Assembly: GCF_003336805.1 (NCBI RefSeq)
Contig: NZ_QFWJ01000001.1
Location: 470,145-534,144, forward strand
Origin: Marinospirillum perlucidum
GTDB taxonomy: Bacteria > Pseudomonadota > Gammaproteobacteria > Pseudomonadales > Halomonadaceae
Reading direction: 5' to 3'
Length of the DNA: 64,000 nucleotides
Positions 34,901-42,290 of the stretch are shown piece by piece; the stretch's first letter is position 1, and the number at the start of each line of letters is the position of its first letter. Below the pieces are notes generated by a model, which saw only the letters and a program-made list of their open reading frames with translations, ran no database searches and had not been told where the DNA came from. The position numbers and the translations under genes were made by a program.

Positions 34901-35655
34901 CAATCCTTGAGCCAGGCTGCCTTGAGGGTCGCTGTGGCTTCAGCCTGAGCCTGACGGGCCTCTAGCTGAGCTTCCAGATGCGGCTGGAGTTCCTCGACAA
35001 CCAGAGGTTGGCCCCGGTAGGTGGGCTGGCGCGGGGGATTGCTCATCAGTGGCCAGAGCGCTTTTTCCAGGCTGTCCGGGGAGGCGAATTCGGTGGTGAT
35101 GAGTTCGGCTGCCGGGCGCTGCAAGGGGTAGAAGTGAACCCGCCAGTAATCGCGCACCACCTCGGCAAAGAGATCGCTGGTGTCGGTCACCAGCTCCCGA
35201 TTGAAGAGGCCGCGGGTATCAAAGGCGTGCTCCACCAGCATGCGGTTGCACCAGCTATGGATGGTGGAGATATTGGCTTCATCCATGCTTTCTGCAGCCA
35301 ATTGTAGCTGCCAGGCACACTTGGGCCAGTCACCGGGCGGATAGCTGGCTTTAAGGGCTTCCAGCGGGCCTTCCTCGGGTTGAGCGTCAGCCTGGCTTTG
35401 GAAAAGCTGGGCCGCTTCCACCAGACGGGCACGAATGCGATCACGCAGCTCTTCGGCCGCTGCCTCGGTAAAGGTAACCACCAGGATTTCCCGGGGCGTC
35501 AGGGGGCGGTGAAAGGCTGTGCCTTCCTGACCGTGACCGAGCACCAGGCGGGTATAGAGAAGGGCCAGGGTAAAGGTTTTGCCGGTTCCGGCACTGGCTT
35601 CAATCAACTGGCTGCCACGCAGCGGGAAGTCGAGAAGGTTGAGGGTCTGGCTCAT
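31903..35655 (-). CDS. recB: Exodeoxyribonuclease V beta subunit RecB
   Basis: 1250 aa. UvrD-like helicase with Walker A ASAGTGKTFTLALLY at about 20-30, the AMIDEFQDTDPVQF Walker B, IGDPKQAIYSFRGAD, VVTIHKSKGLEYPLV and LLYVAVTRARH. The last 120 residues hold the RecB nuclease: GFIDLVAY, VIDWKSNKLG (Asp and Lys of the PD-(D/E)xK type) and YDLQYVLYILALHRLL. It supplies 3'-5' unwinding, the cutting site and RecA loading. It overlaps recC and recD by 4 bp each. Confidence 0.96.
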   Translation of the reverse strand: MSQTLNLLDFPLRGSQLIEASAGTGKTFTLALLYTRLVLGHGQEGTAFHRPLTPREILVVTFTEAAAEELRDRIRARLVEAAQLFQSQADAQPEEGPLEALKASYPPGDWPKCAWQLQLAAESMDEANISTIHSWCNRMLVEHAFDTRGLFNRELVTDTSDLFAEVVRDYWRVHFYPLQRPAAELITTEFASPDSLEKALWPLMSNPPRQPTYRGQPLVVEELQPHLEAQLEARQAQAEATATLKAAWLKDWQEITAYLHEIRTSFYKKLAQATPEAFDVLLEKILNWAQGSGEKPKELNFLALGHFPLLTKAKDLEIRPFEAFRLQAEALETDATPSTSQPLRPLLLAHAAPWVAKAYQQRLKERAEMGFDDLLIQLEAALNPDKAGDSAEQLAAILRKAFPVAMIDEFQDTDPVQFAIFQQIYRLEKKDPDTGLIMIGDPKQAIYSFRGADIHTYLQARQATEGRHHTLKRNFRSSQGMVEAVNQLFAQAEENYPAAAFRFQSEEGDNPLPFVQVEAAGRDEELYLEGQPAAAMTCWQFHPEEGKSVIGMQEYRDQAAASAASQVVQWLQAAQEGKAGFGQEGQITQPLQASDLAILVKNATEARAIRQQLRKRQVASVYLSDRESVFSSQEAADLLHWLAAVAEPGQEKRVRAALGSNTLRLPLDLLALWQEDELAWEEQMDLFSRLRRIWQRQGVLAMLRRLMESYQLPARLLQEAEGERILTNLLHLAEWLQEASTQLDGEQALIRHLAEHLDAPDEQQLLRLESDADLIKVVTIHKSKGLEYPLVLLPFISSWREINGKIKQQPWDNDQGRFVEISDPKTFPLAWNEAKQRTLNEDLRLLYVAVTRARHACWLGVAPLKSGNSKKPQLERSALGYLLAGGASFASPDAVWESLEQLAQRSSHLQLQAAPAINNHCLPGEEGPQLEPARSPEHLPRLTPWWIASYSALGYSATATSNQQPQEPETAEEATAAETAQEPKETRPRPALLQADQLMDFFPAGSRYGTFLHNLLEWAAAHQYQDLRGFAAAAADDCGRLEVIRQRCRTPDLESLVEPLSAWLKDFLQLVWKPLPGHFSLSGLKPEQLAVEMEFLLASHCVDITTLDQMICQATLEAAPRPAAEAGQLNGFLKGFIDLVAYHQGRYYVIDWKSNKLGASASAYSQEELREALLKKRYDLQYVLYILALHRLLKNRLPDYDYDRHLGGAVYVFLRGSLHEDQGLFMDKPPAELIWALDRLFSKDKQEAEA

Positions 35656-38600
35656 GCTTTGGCCTCCTGTAAATGCTCTATCAGGGGCCGATAAAGCAGG
35701 TGGCTCCAGGTATGGAAATCCTCGTTGGCTTCAAGGTCGGCATATTCCGGCCAGAAGCGCAGGAAGGCGGGATGTTCCTGGCTTTCTCCGGGAATTTGCT
35801 GGCTTCCTTCATAGATTTCGCGGATTTTCTGGTTTTCTTCCTGAAGGGCAAAGCCGGTTTTGCAGGGCAGGGGAAGCAGTCGCCGCCAGCCTTCCTGCCA
35901 GGCTGCCGCCAGCTCCAATAGGCGTTTTTCAGCCAGTTCGGCAGTCAGAGGTGCCAGGCTGATATCGGTATCCGGCCCCAGCAGGCGTGTTGTGGTTGGC
36001 CCTGCCAGTTGTGCAAAGAGATGTTCCGGCCAGTAGCGGACCAGTTGATACCACTTGTAGCTATCCCCGGCATAGAGGCGGCTGGGCTGCAGGAGGATAC
36101 GTATCTGCTCAGCAGATGCATTGCTGCGCACATCCTTGAGATCCGCTTCCAGTTGCAGCTGCGGGCTGAGTTCCCAGGTGCGCCTGAGGTTGGGTAACTG
36201 TTGAGGGAAGAGTTCCTGTAGCTCCAGATAGCTTTGCAGAGGGGCCAGTAGTTCCTGGGTCAGGGTTTCGCGCAGCGGGTCGGCAAAGGGCGGCAGGGGC
36301 AGGTAGCCAGCTCTTTGAAGGCTGAGGGCTGCCTGGTCGAGTGCTGTGGCCGGATCGCTGAAATCCGGCTTGAGACGGGCCTGAAGAACCTGCTGGATCA
36401 GGCGTTGCTGGAGTTGCCATTTTTCCAGACCATCCAGCTGGAAATTCTCTTCATCTTCGGCCACTTCTTCCTGGTTCTGCCAGTGAACCCCCAGGCGTTG
36501 CTGGTAATGCAGCTGAACCGGCTGGCGCAGGAAGCGGCTGAGCTGTGCCAGTTGCAGGCTGCCTTCGGGCTGCCGGGTTTGCAGATCCAGAGAGGCTGGC
36601 TGGATGTTGCCATGATGCACCTCGCGCCATTCATGCGCATAGGTAAAGAGGCGTGGATTACGGCCCGGTTCGAAATAGCGACGGCTGAAGGCTTGCAGGG
36701 GGTATTCCTGGGTTAATTGCTCAAGAAGCTGGCCGCTATCACAGGCTTGCCAGCCGGAGACCAGGTGGTCTTGCAGTTGACCAACGAGCACCGAGGGTTG
36801 GCGTTCGGACAGATCGCGCTGGTCACGGTTAATCCAGCTGATTACCAGCTTGTCGCGCGCAGAGAGCAGGGCTTCCAGAAACAGGTAGCGGTCATCCTCG
36901 CGGCGCGAGCGGTCACCGGGCCGGTAATCCTGGGCCATGAGGTCAAAGTCTGCAGGCTGGACGCTGCGCGGGTAATCCTTGTCATTCATGCCCAAAAGCC
37001 AGATTTGCCGGAAAGGCAGAGCGCGCATGGGCATGAGGGTGGCAAAGTTGATGGAGCCGCCGAGGAATTTCTGGGTCAGATTGGGTTGATCGATACCGGC
37101 CAGCCATTCCTCCCGAATCACTTCCAGAGGCAGGGATTCGCGGTAAAAACTGGCCTGCTGCCAGTGCTCCTGGAGTTCGTCCAGACGTTGTTCCAGGCGA
37201 TTCAAGGCCAGGGTGTCGGGGGCATCGGTTTCTTCGAAAAAGGCAGCCAGTAGCTCTTCCAAAAGCTGTCGCCAGGCTTCGGGGGGACGCGGCTCCTGAA
37301 GCGCCAGGCGGTAATGATCCAGTTCTTCCAGAAGCAGCGCCAAGGGCCCGACCAGAGCGGCTTCCAGTCCGGCGACCTCGTCATAGGGTTCTATACCCTG
37401 CCAGGCAGGGCTGGAGCCGCTGGCATAGCCCAGTAGCAGGCGTTTGAGCCCCTGCATCCAGGTGTTTTCTTCCAGGCCAGCAGGTAAATCCAGGCTGGCT
37501 CTTTGTTCACCATTGAGGCCCCAGCGAATATTGGCCCCGCGAATCCATTCTTTCAGGCGGGGCAGGTCGGCTTCCTGCAAGCCAAAGCGCTGGCGCAAAG
37601 CCGGGGTATCGAGCAAATCCAGGAGTTCACTAACCGTAAAGCGTGATCTGGGCAGATGCAGGAGTTTTTCCAGGGCTATCAGCAGGGTGTTCTGCCCTCG
37701 CTGGCCCTGGTCGGAAATATGAAAGGGCAGGTAGCGGGGGTCGGCTGTTTCTTCCTGCCTCTGGTATTGACCAAAAACGGCCTGGATTGCCGGGGTGTAT
37801 ACCTGGATATCCGGCACCATGACCAGGATGTCCCTGGGTTCCAGGGGCTGACCTTCCTGGTGGGCCTTTTCCCTTTCATGAAGTAGCTGGTCATGCAGGA
37901 TTTCCACTTCACGCAGGGGGCTGGTGGCCTGTTGAAACACCAGGCTGAGATCCTCGGGAGCAACCTGGCGGTTGGGCCGGTTGCGGATTTCCTCCAGCGA
38001 GCGTAATTCCAGGATATCTTCCTGAAGCTGGTGGAGAAGGCAGGACTCACCGGGGGAAACAAACAGATCAATCTGCTGAAAGTGTTCGCGGTAGTTTTCC
38101 GGCTGGTCATTTTCATCCAGCAGATGTAGATAATCCCGCCCCTGTTTGCCCCAGGAAGCCAATAGAGGATGGCCGTAGAGGTGGGTTTCTTCTGGGCTGA
38201 GATGACTGGGCAGCTTGCGTTCGCGCAGCCGCCGGTATTCCTGGCGCAGGAGCTCTTTGCCGGCAATCAGATCCCCCCAGTAATGGCGGCTGGGGTTGTG
38301 CACGAAGAGCAGGATCTGGGTGAAGGAGGACAGGGCTTCCAGCAGTTCCAGAGTTTGTCGGGGCAGAGAGGAAATACCAAAGATCACCAGCCGCCGGGGC
38401 AGGCCTGCTGGGCGCTCTTCCGGGGTGCGGCCACGGCAAGCGGCCAGAAACTCCTGATGAATCCGCGCGCGGCTGGTCTTGTCCCAGCGACCGCTGCCCA
38501 GATGCTCATCATTGCGAATGCTGGCCACCAGAGCCCGCCAGATGACCGGTTGCCAGCGATTTTCGGCACTTAGTGGCTCGCTGCTGCCGCGAGCGCTGAT

Positions 38601-39134
38601 GAGAACATCCCGGTGTTCTTCCCAGGCTTGCAGCCAGTCGGCGCGGTAGATCTGGTACTGGTCATAGAGATCCGCCAGCTTGGCGGCCAACTGATGCAGG
38701 CGGCGGGGGTCTGCATCCGTGTGCAGAAAGGCGGCCAGCGGGGCCAGCACCTGGGGTTCATCCAGTTGTGCCTGCAGGCTGGAAAAATCCTGCAGCAGGC
38801 GATAAAGCCGCCAGGTCAGGGGGTCCTTGTCATAGGGTGAGCTGGTAGGCAGATCCGGGTAGACACAGCGATAGGCTTGCCAGATAAAACGACCGGGCAG
38901 ATCCACTCTGATGGCGGCGGCAATGCCACTACCCCCTTCAGCCGGATCGGCAGCCAGGGCCATTTTCAGCCACTGGGCAATGCCGTTACTTTGCACCAGG
39001 AGCTGCTCGTCTTCCAGGGGTGTCAGGGGGTGGCGGTCCAGCCATTGAACCAGGAGATCACGCAACTCCTCCAGACGGTTGCCCTGTAAAATCATCATTC
39101 CGGGCGTGAGTTCCTCGCGGGATTCGCCAAGCAT
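35652..39134 (-). CDS. recC: Exodeoxyribonuclease V gamma subunit RecC
   Basis: 1160 aa. The N-terminus has GNRLEELRDLLVQW and EQLLVQSNGIAQWLKMALA, the RecC hallmark. ..PRRLVIFGISSLPRQTLELLEAL, DILVMVPDIQVYTPAI and RQIWLLGMNDKDYPR follow. RecC holds the complex and recognises Chi with its inactive helicase domains. The ATG at 39134 has AGGAAG five bases upstream; ATGs at 39098 and 39095 lack one. It is the first gene of recC-recB-recD, read divergently from the sirtuin gene. Confidence 0.95.
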   Translation of the reverse strand: MLGESREELTPGMMILQGNRLEELRDLLVQWLDRHPLTPLEDEQLLVQSNGIAQWLKMALAADPAEGGSGIAAAIRVDLPGRFIWQAYRCVYPDLPTSSPYDKDPLTWRLYRLLQDFSSLQAQLDEPQVLAPLAAFLHTDADPRRLHQLAAKLADLYDQYQIYRADWLQAWEEHRDVLISARGSSEPLSAENRWQPVIWRALVASIRNDEHLGSGRWDKTSRARIHQEFLAACRGRTPEERPAGLPRRLVIFGISSLPRQTLELLEALSSFTQILLFVHNPSRHYWGDLIAGKELLRQEYRRLRERKLPSHLSPEETHLYGHPLLASWGKQGRDYLHLLDENDQPENYREHFQQIDLFVSPGESCLLHQLQEDILELRSLEEIRNRPNRQVAPEDLSLVFQQATSPLREVEILHDQLLHEREKAHQEGQPLEPRDILVMVPDIQVYTPAIQAVFGQYQRQEETADPRYLPFHISDQGQRGQNTLLIALEKLLHLPRSRFTVSELLDLLDTPALRQRFGLQEADLPRLKEWIRGANIRWGLNGEQRASLDLPAGLEENTWMQGLKRLLLGYASGSSPAWQGIEPYDEVAGLEAALVGPLALLLEELDHYRLALQEPRPPEAWRQLLEELLAAFFEETDAPDTLALNRLEQRLDELQEHWQQASFYRESLPLEVIREEWLAGIDQPNLTQKFLGGSINFATLMPMRALPFRQIWLLGMNDKDYPRSVQPADFDLMAQDYRPGDRSRREDDRYLFLEALLSARDKLVISWINRDQRDLSERQPSVLVGQLQDHLVSGWQACDSGQLLEQLTQEYPLQAFSRRYFEPGRNPRLFTYAHEWREVHHGNIQPASLDLQTRQPEGSLQLAQLSRFLRQPVQLHYQQRLGVHWQNQEEVAEDEENFQLDGLEKWQLQQRLIQQVLQARLKPDFSDPATALDQAALSLQRAGYLPLPPFADPLRETLTQELLAPLQSYLELQELFPQQLPNLRRTWELSPQLQLEADLKDVRSNASAEQIRILLQPSRLYAGDSYKWYQLVRYWPEHLFAQLAGPTTTRLLGPDTDISLAPLTAELAEKRLLELAAAWQEGWRRLLPLPCKTGFALQEENQKIREIYEGSQQIPGESQEHPAFLRFWPEYADLEANEDFHTWSHLLYRPLIEHLQEAKA

Positions 39135-39214
39135 CTTGTCTTCCTTTTGCCGGTAGCTGCCGGTATCTTATGCTAATCGCCTTGCTGTATAAATCTTGAA
39201 TTACGGACAGAGTT

Positions 39215-39937
39215 ATGTCTTTAGCCTACTCTCGAATCGTTGTTCTCACTGGCGCGGGAATTTCCGCCGAGTCGGGTATCAGTACCTTTCGCGATTCCAA
39301 CGGTCTTTGGGAAAATCATTCCATCGAAGAGGTGGCCAGTCCCGAAGGGTTTCAGCGCAACCCGGAAAAGGTTCTGGAGTTTTACAACCTGCGCCGCGCC
39401 CAATTGCTGGACCCCCAGATACAACCCAACCCGGCTCATCAGGCGCTGGGGCGGTTCGCGCAGGAAGTTCGCCAGCAGGGCGGCCAGTTTACGCTGATCA
39501 GCCAGAATGTTGATGATCTTCACCAGCGGGCCGGTAACCGGGATGTAATTTCCATGCATGGTCAGCTACTCAGTGCTCTTTGCAGTCAAAGCGGTCGGGC
39601 CCGGCCCTGGTCGGGTCCCCTGAATCTGAAGGATGTCTGTGATTGCTGTGATCCTCCCCAGCAGTTGCGACCGGATATCGTCTGGTTTGGTGAAGTACCC
39701 TATCATTTGGAGGCTTGTTATCAGGCTTTGAGTGAAGCGGATTTGTTTGTCGCCCTGGGGACCTCCGGTCAGGTTTATCCGGCTGCCGGTTTTACCGAAC
39801 TGGCCAGCCAGGCCGGAGCCACCACGGTGGAAATCAATCTGGAACCCACCAGCCGCTCCTTTGATGCCGGTTATTACGGCCCTGCATCCATCAAGGTTCC
39901 TGAATTCCTTGAAAAAATTTTAGCAGGCAAGGCTTAA
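39215..39937 (+). CDS. cobB: Sir2-family NAD-dependent protein deacylase
   Basis: 240 aa. VVLTGAGISAESGISTFRD, TLISQNVDDLHQRAG and SMHGQL with the catalytic His form the sirtuin core. ALCS and DVCDCCDPP provide the Cys of the zinc module, though in a compact form. Tyr57 and Arg60 (FYNLRR) are the residues that mark class III sirtuins, so desuccinylation or demalonylation is likely alongside deacetylation. It lies between recC and a secreted nuclease, with no clear operon partner. Confidence 0.9.
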   Translation: MSLAYSRIVVLTGAGISAESGISTFRDSNGLWENHSIEEVASPEGFQRNPEKVLEFYNLRRAQLLDPQIQPNPAHQALGRFAQEVRQQGGQFTLISQNVDDLHQRAGNRDVISMHGQLLSALCSQSGRARPWSGPLNLKDVCDCCDPPQQLRPDIVWFGEVPYHLEACYQALSEADLFVALGTSGQVYPAAGFTELASQAGATTVEINLEPTSRSFDAGYYGPASIKVPEFLEKILAGKA

Positions 39938-39996
39938 GCCCACCCGGATGACGGGGTAGACTAGCGTCTTCTTGAATCCCAGGGAGATGCACTTTC

Positions 39997-41073
39997 ATGA
40001 AACGCCTTGTTTTTGGCGCCGGGTTGGCCCGGGGCCTGCTTTTGTTGTGCCTGCTTTTTGTCTCTATCAGTTTGCAGGCAGCTGATGCACGTCAGGGGCT
40101 GGCGCTGGCCAGTTGGAATATCAAGCGTCTGGGGCATGGATCCAGCACCGATTTTACCGCTCTGGGCAGTCTGGCAGCGGCTTTTGATTTTATCGCGGTT
40201 CAGGAAGTCATGACCCCGGAAGGACTAGAAAACCTGGATGCCGCCCTGGAGGCTGCAACGGGCGAGGACTGGCAATACCTGGCTTCACACCGGGTGGGGC
40301 GGTCCAGTTACAAAGAGATTTATGCTTTCTTGTGGCGCAGTGAGCGGGTGGCTTATATGGATGGGGCCGTGGTCTATCTCGACCCGGGTGATCTCTTTGC
40401 ACGCGAACCCTATTCGGCCCGCTTTCGGGATCTGACCCGTGATCAGGTGTTTGCTGCGGCCACCGTGCATATCGTCTATGGCGACAGGGTTAGCGACCGG
40501 ACCGAAGAGATTGATGAGCTGACCAGCTACTGGCGTTGGCTGGAAGACATCTACCCGCAAACTCCCTTGCTATTGATGGGTGACTTTAATCTGGAGCCGG
40601 ATCATCCTGCCTGGCAGCCACTCTTGAGCCTGGGGGTGGAACCGCAATTCACCTCGGGTGCGACCACGCTGTCATCTCGCAACGGCCGCTATGCCAACCT
40701 CTATGACAATATCTGGATGCGCGACCCTCAAGCCCTGGGTGTGCGTGAGGCAGGGATTTTGCGTTTTCCCGAACTTCTGGGCTGGGATCATGAAAGGGCC
40801 CGGCGGGAGGTTTCCGATCATGCCCCCGTTTATCTGCTAACCGGTAATGCAGAATTGGCAGGTGTCGATCAGGAGCGCCTGAGTCGCCTTTCCCGTAATC
40901 AAGAGCAGCTAGAGGCTTCTGATGAGCTGCCTTTGGGGAACCGACGGTCAAAGATTCTGCACCGGCCCGACTGTCCTTCTTACAGCCGAGTCGGTGAACA
41001 GAATAGGGTGTACTTTGACAGTGTCGAGGCCGGACTGGAGGCGGGCTATCGTTTGGCCGGAAACTGCCCTTAA
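39997..41073 (+). CDS. Secreted DNase I-like nuclease with C-terminal Ada-type zinc domain
   Basis: 358 aa. A signal peptide (1-27, cleavage near LQA) is followed by an EEP-fold domain with LASWNIKRLG, FIAVQEVM, LLLMGDFNLEPD and VSDHAPVYLL, all catalytic positions kept. The last 45 residues (SKILHRPDCPSYSRV..VYFDSVEAGLEAGYRLAGNCP) match the small Ada metal-binding-like domain often attached to secreted nucleases. Export suggests a role in DNA uptake as nutrient or in biofilm DNA turnover. The stop overlaps the stop of the convergent EAL gene. Confidence 0.87.
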   Translation: MKRLVFGAGLARGLLLLCLLFVSISLQAADARQGLALASWNIKRLGHGSSTDFTALGSLAAAFDFIAVQEVMTPEGLENLDAALEAATGEDWQYLASHRVGRSSYKEIYAFLWRSERVAYMDGAVVYLDPGDLFAREPYSARFRDLTRDQVFAAATVHIVYGDRVSDRTEEIDELTSYWRWLEDIYPQTPLLLMGDFNLEPDHPAWQPLLSLGVEPQFTSGATTLSSRNGRYANLYDNIWMRDPQALGVREAGILRFPELLGWDHERARREVSDHAPVYLLTGNAELAGVDQERLSRLSRNQEQLEASDELPLGNRRSKILHRPDCPSYSRVGEQNRVYFDSVEAGLEAGYRLAGNCP

Positions 41074-41813
41074 AAAGTGACTGGGGGCAGGCATTCGAAT
41101 CCGGGGCGGGCGAAATAATAGCCCTGGAAGAGATCAACCCCCAGATCGTGGAAAAAGTCGGCTTCAGCTTTGGTTTCCACACCTTCGGCAAGAACGCGGA
41201 TATCGAGTTCGGAGCAGATGTTCAAGAGGCCACGGGCTATAACCTGTTTGGTGGTGTCGGTATCGACATGCCTGACCAGCTGCATATCCAGTTTCATCAG
41301 GCCGGGCTGAAAGCGTGATAACAGGCTGAGGCCGGCGTGGCCAGCGCCAAAATCATCCAGGGCGGTGATAAAGCCCTGCTCCTGATAATGGTTGAAAATA
41401 TTAGTCAGATGATCCGGGTCGTGTACTTTTTCCGACTCGGTAATCTCGAACATGATTCTGGACGTGGGAAAGCCGACTTCGTGGGCGGCTTTCAGGGTGC
41501 TGCGAATGCAGTGGGAAGGCTCATAGACCGCATTGGGCAGAAAGTTGATGCTGAGAATGGATTTGAGCCCGAGTTGTGCAGCCAGGCTAATGGCCTTGAC
41601 CCGGCACGCCTGGTCAAAGGCATAACGGTTGTCATCATTGACCTGATCCAGCACCCAGCCTGCCGATTCCTGGTTGGCACCACGAACCAGGGCCTCATAA
41701 CCCCAGATTTCGCGTTTTTTGAGATCAACCAGCGGCTGGAAGGCAAAAGTGAAATCAAAACCCAGTGGGCGGGCACACTGCTTACAGCTATCCTTGGGGT
41801 GGAGCTGGGGCAT
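41070..41813 (-). CDS. Stand-alone EAL-domain c-di-GMP phosphodiesterase
   Basis: 247 aa, hardly more than an EAL domain. All catalytic residues are kept: GYEALVRG, LSINFLP (Asn), IMFEITESE (Glu), TALDDFGAGH (Asp-Asp), LMKLDMQ (Lys), LAEGVE (Glu) and FQGYYFARP (Gln). The first 15 residues carry a CxxC pair (DSCKQCARP), which might bind metal or sense redox. No membrane segment. It ends against the secreted nuclease gene with a 4-bp stop overlap. Confidence 0.9.
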   Translation of the reverse strand: MPQLHPKDSCKQCARPLGFDFTFAFQPLVDLKKREIWGYEALVRGANQESAGWVLDQVNDDNRYAFDQACRVKAISLAAQLGLKSILSINFLPNAVYEPSHCIRSTLKAAHEVGFPTSRIMFEITESEKVHDPDHLTNIFNHYQEQGFITALDDFGAGHAGLSLLSRFQPGLMKLDMQLVRHVDTDTTKQVIARGLLNICSELDIRVLAEGVETKAEADFFHDLGVDLFQGYYFARPGFECLPPVTF

Positions 41814-41906
41814 CCGAATCTCCGTTTACTTGAAAGCCAATGAAGGTTAATTCAGAGTGATTTTTACTCTTTCTAACTAGATTAGCATGCAAAGGAGTCA
41901 GTGAGT

Positions 41907-42182
41907 ATGCAAAAAAGCTGTCGTCTATTTAAGGTCTCAGGTCGTGTCCAGGGGGTCTGGTATCGCAAATCCACTCAAAAACAGGCTGAGGCAAAGGGGG
42001 TATCCGGCTGGGCGGTCAACCTTGCCGATGGAGGCGTTGAAGTCTGTTTGGCGGGTCCCGAGGAAGCGGTTGCAGAAGTGGCTGACTGGTTGGCTCAGGG
42101 ACCGGAAATGGCCCGGGTGGATCTAGTGGAAGAATTACCCGCCCCGGATGCTTTTCCCGAACAGGGATTTACCACGGGATAA
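41907..42182 (+). CDS. Acylphosphatase
   Basis: 91 aa. SGRVQGVWYRKSTQKQAEAKGVSGWAVNLADG contains the catalytic Arg (WYR) and Asn (VNLADG) of the family; VEVCLAGPEEAV and ARVDLVEE complete the ferredoxin-like fold. It hydrolyses acyl phosphates. GGAG at 41894-41897 favours the ATG at 41907 over the GTG at 41901, which it nearly touches. Confidence 0.93.
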   Translation: MQKSCRLFKVSGRVQGVWYRKSTQKQAEAKGVSGWAVNLADGGVEVCLAGPEEAVAEVADWLAQGPEMARVDLVEELPAPDAFPEQGFTTG

Positions 42183-42290
42183 AATCAATTTTTACTTGCA
42201 AGTCAGGGGGGTGAGCAGGTAGTTTACATTTTGTAACTCATAATACTGCCCTATTTTTGTAATTCGACTTCAGACAAGAGACCAACGACT

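Noticed and set aside
42183..42290. Sigma-28 type promoter before the first chemoreceptor
   Set aside because: No TAAA-N15-GCCGATAA pattern is present; only loose sigma-70-like boxes are seen, which agrees with a non-flagellar cluster.
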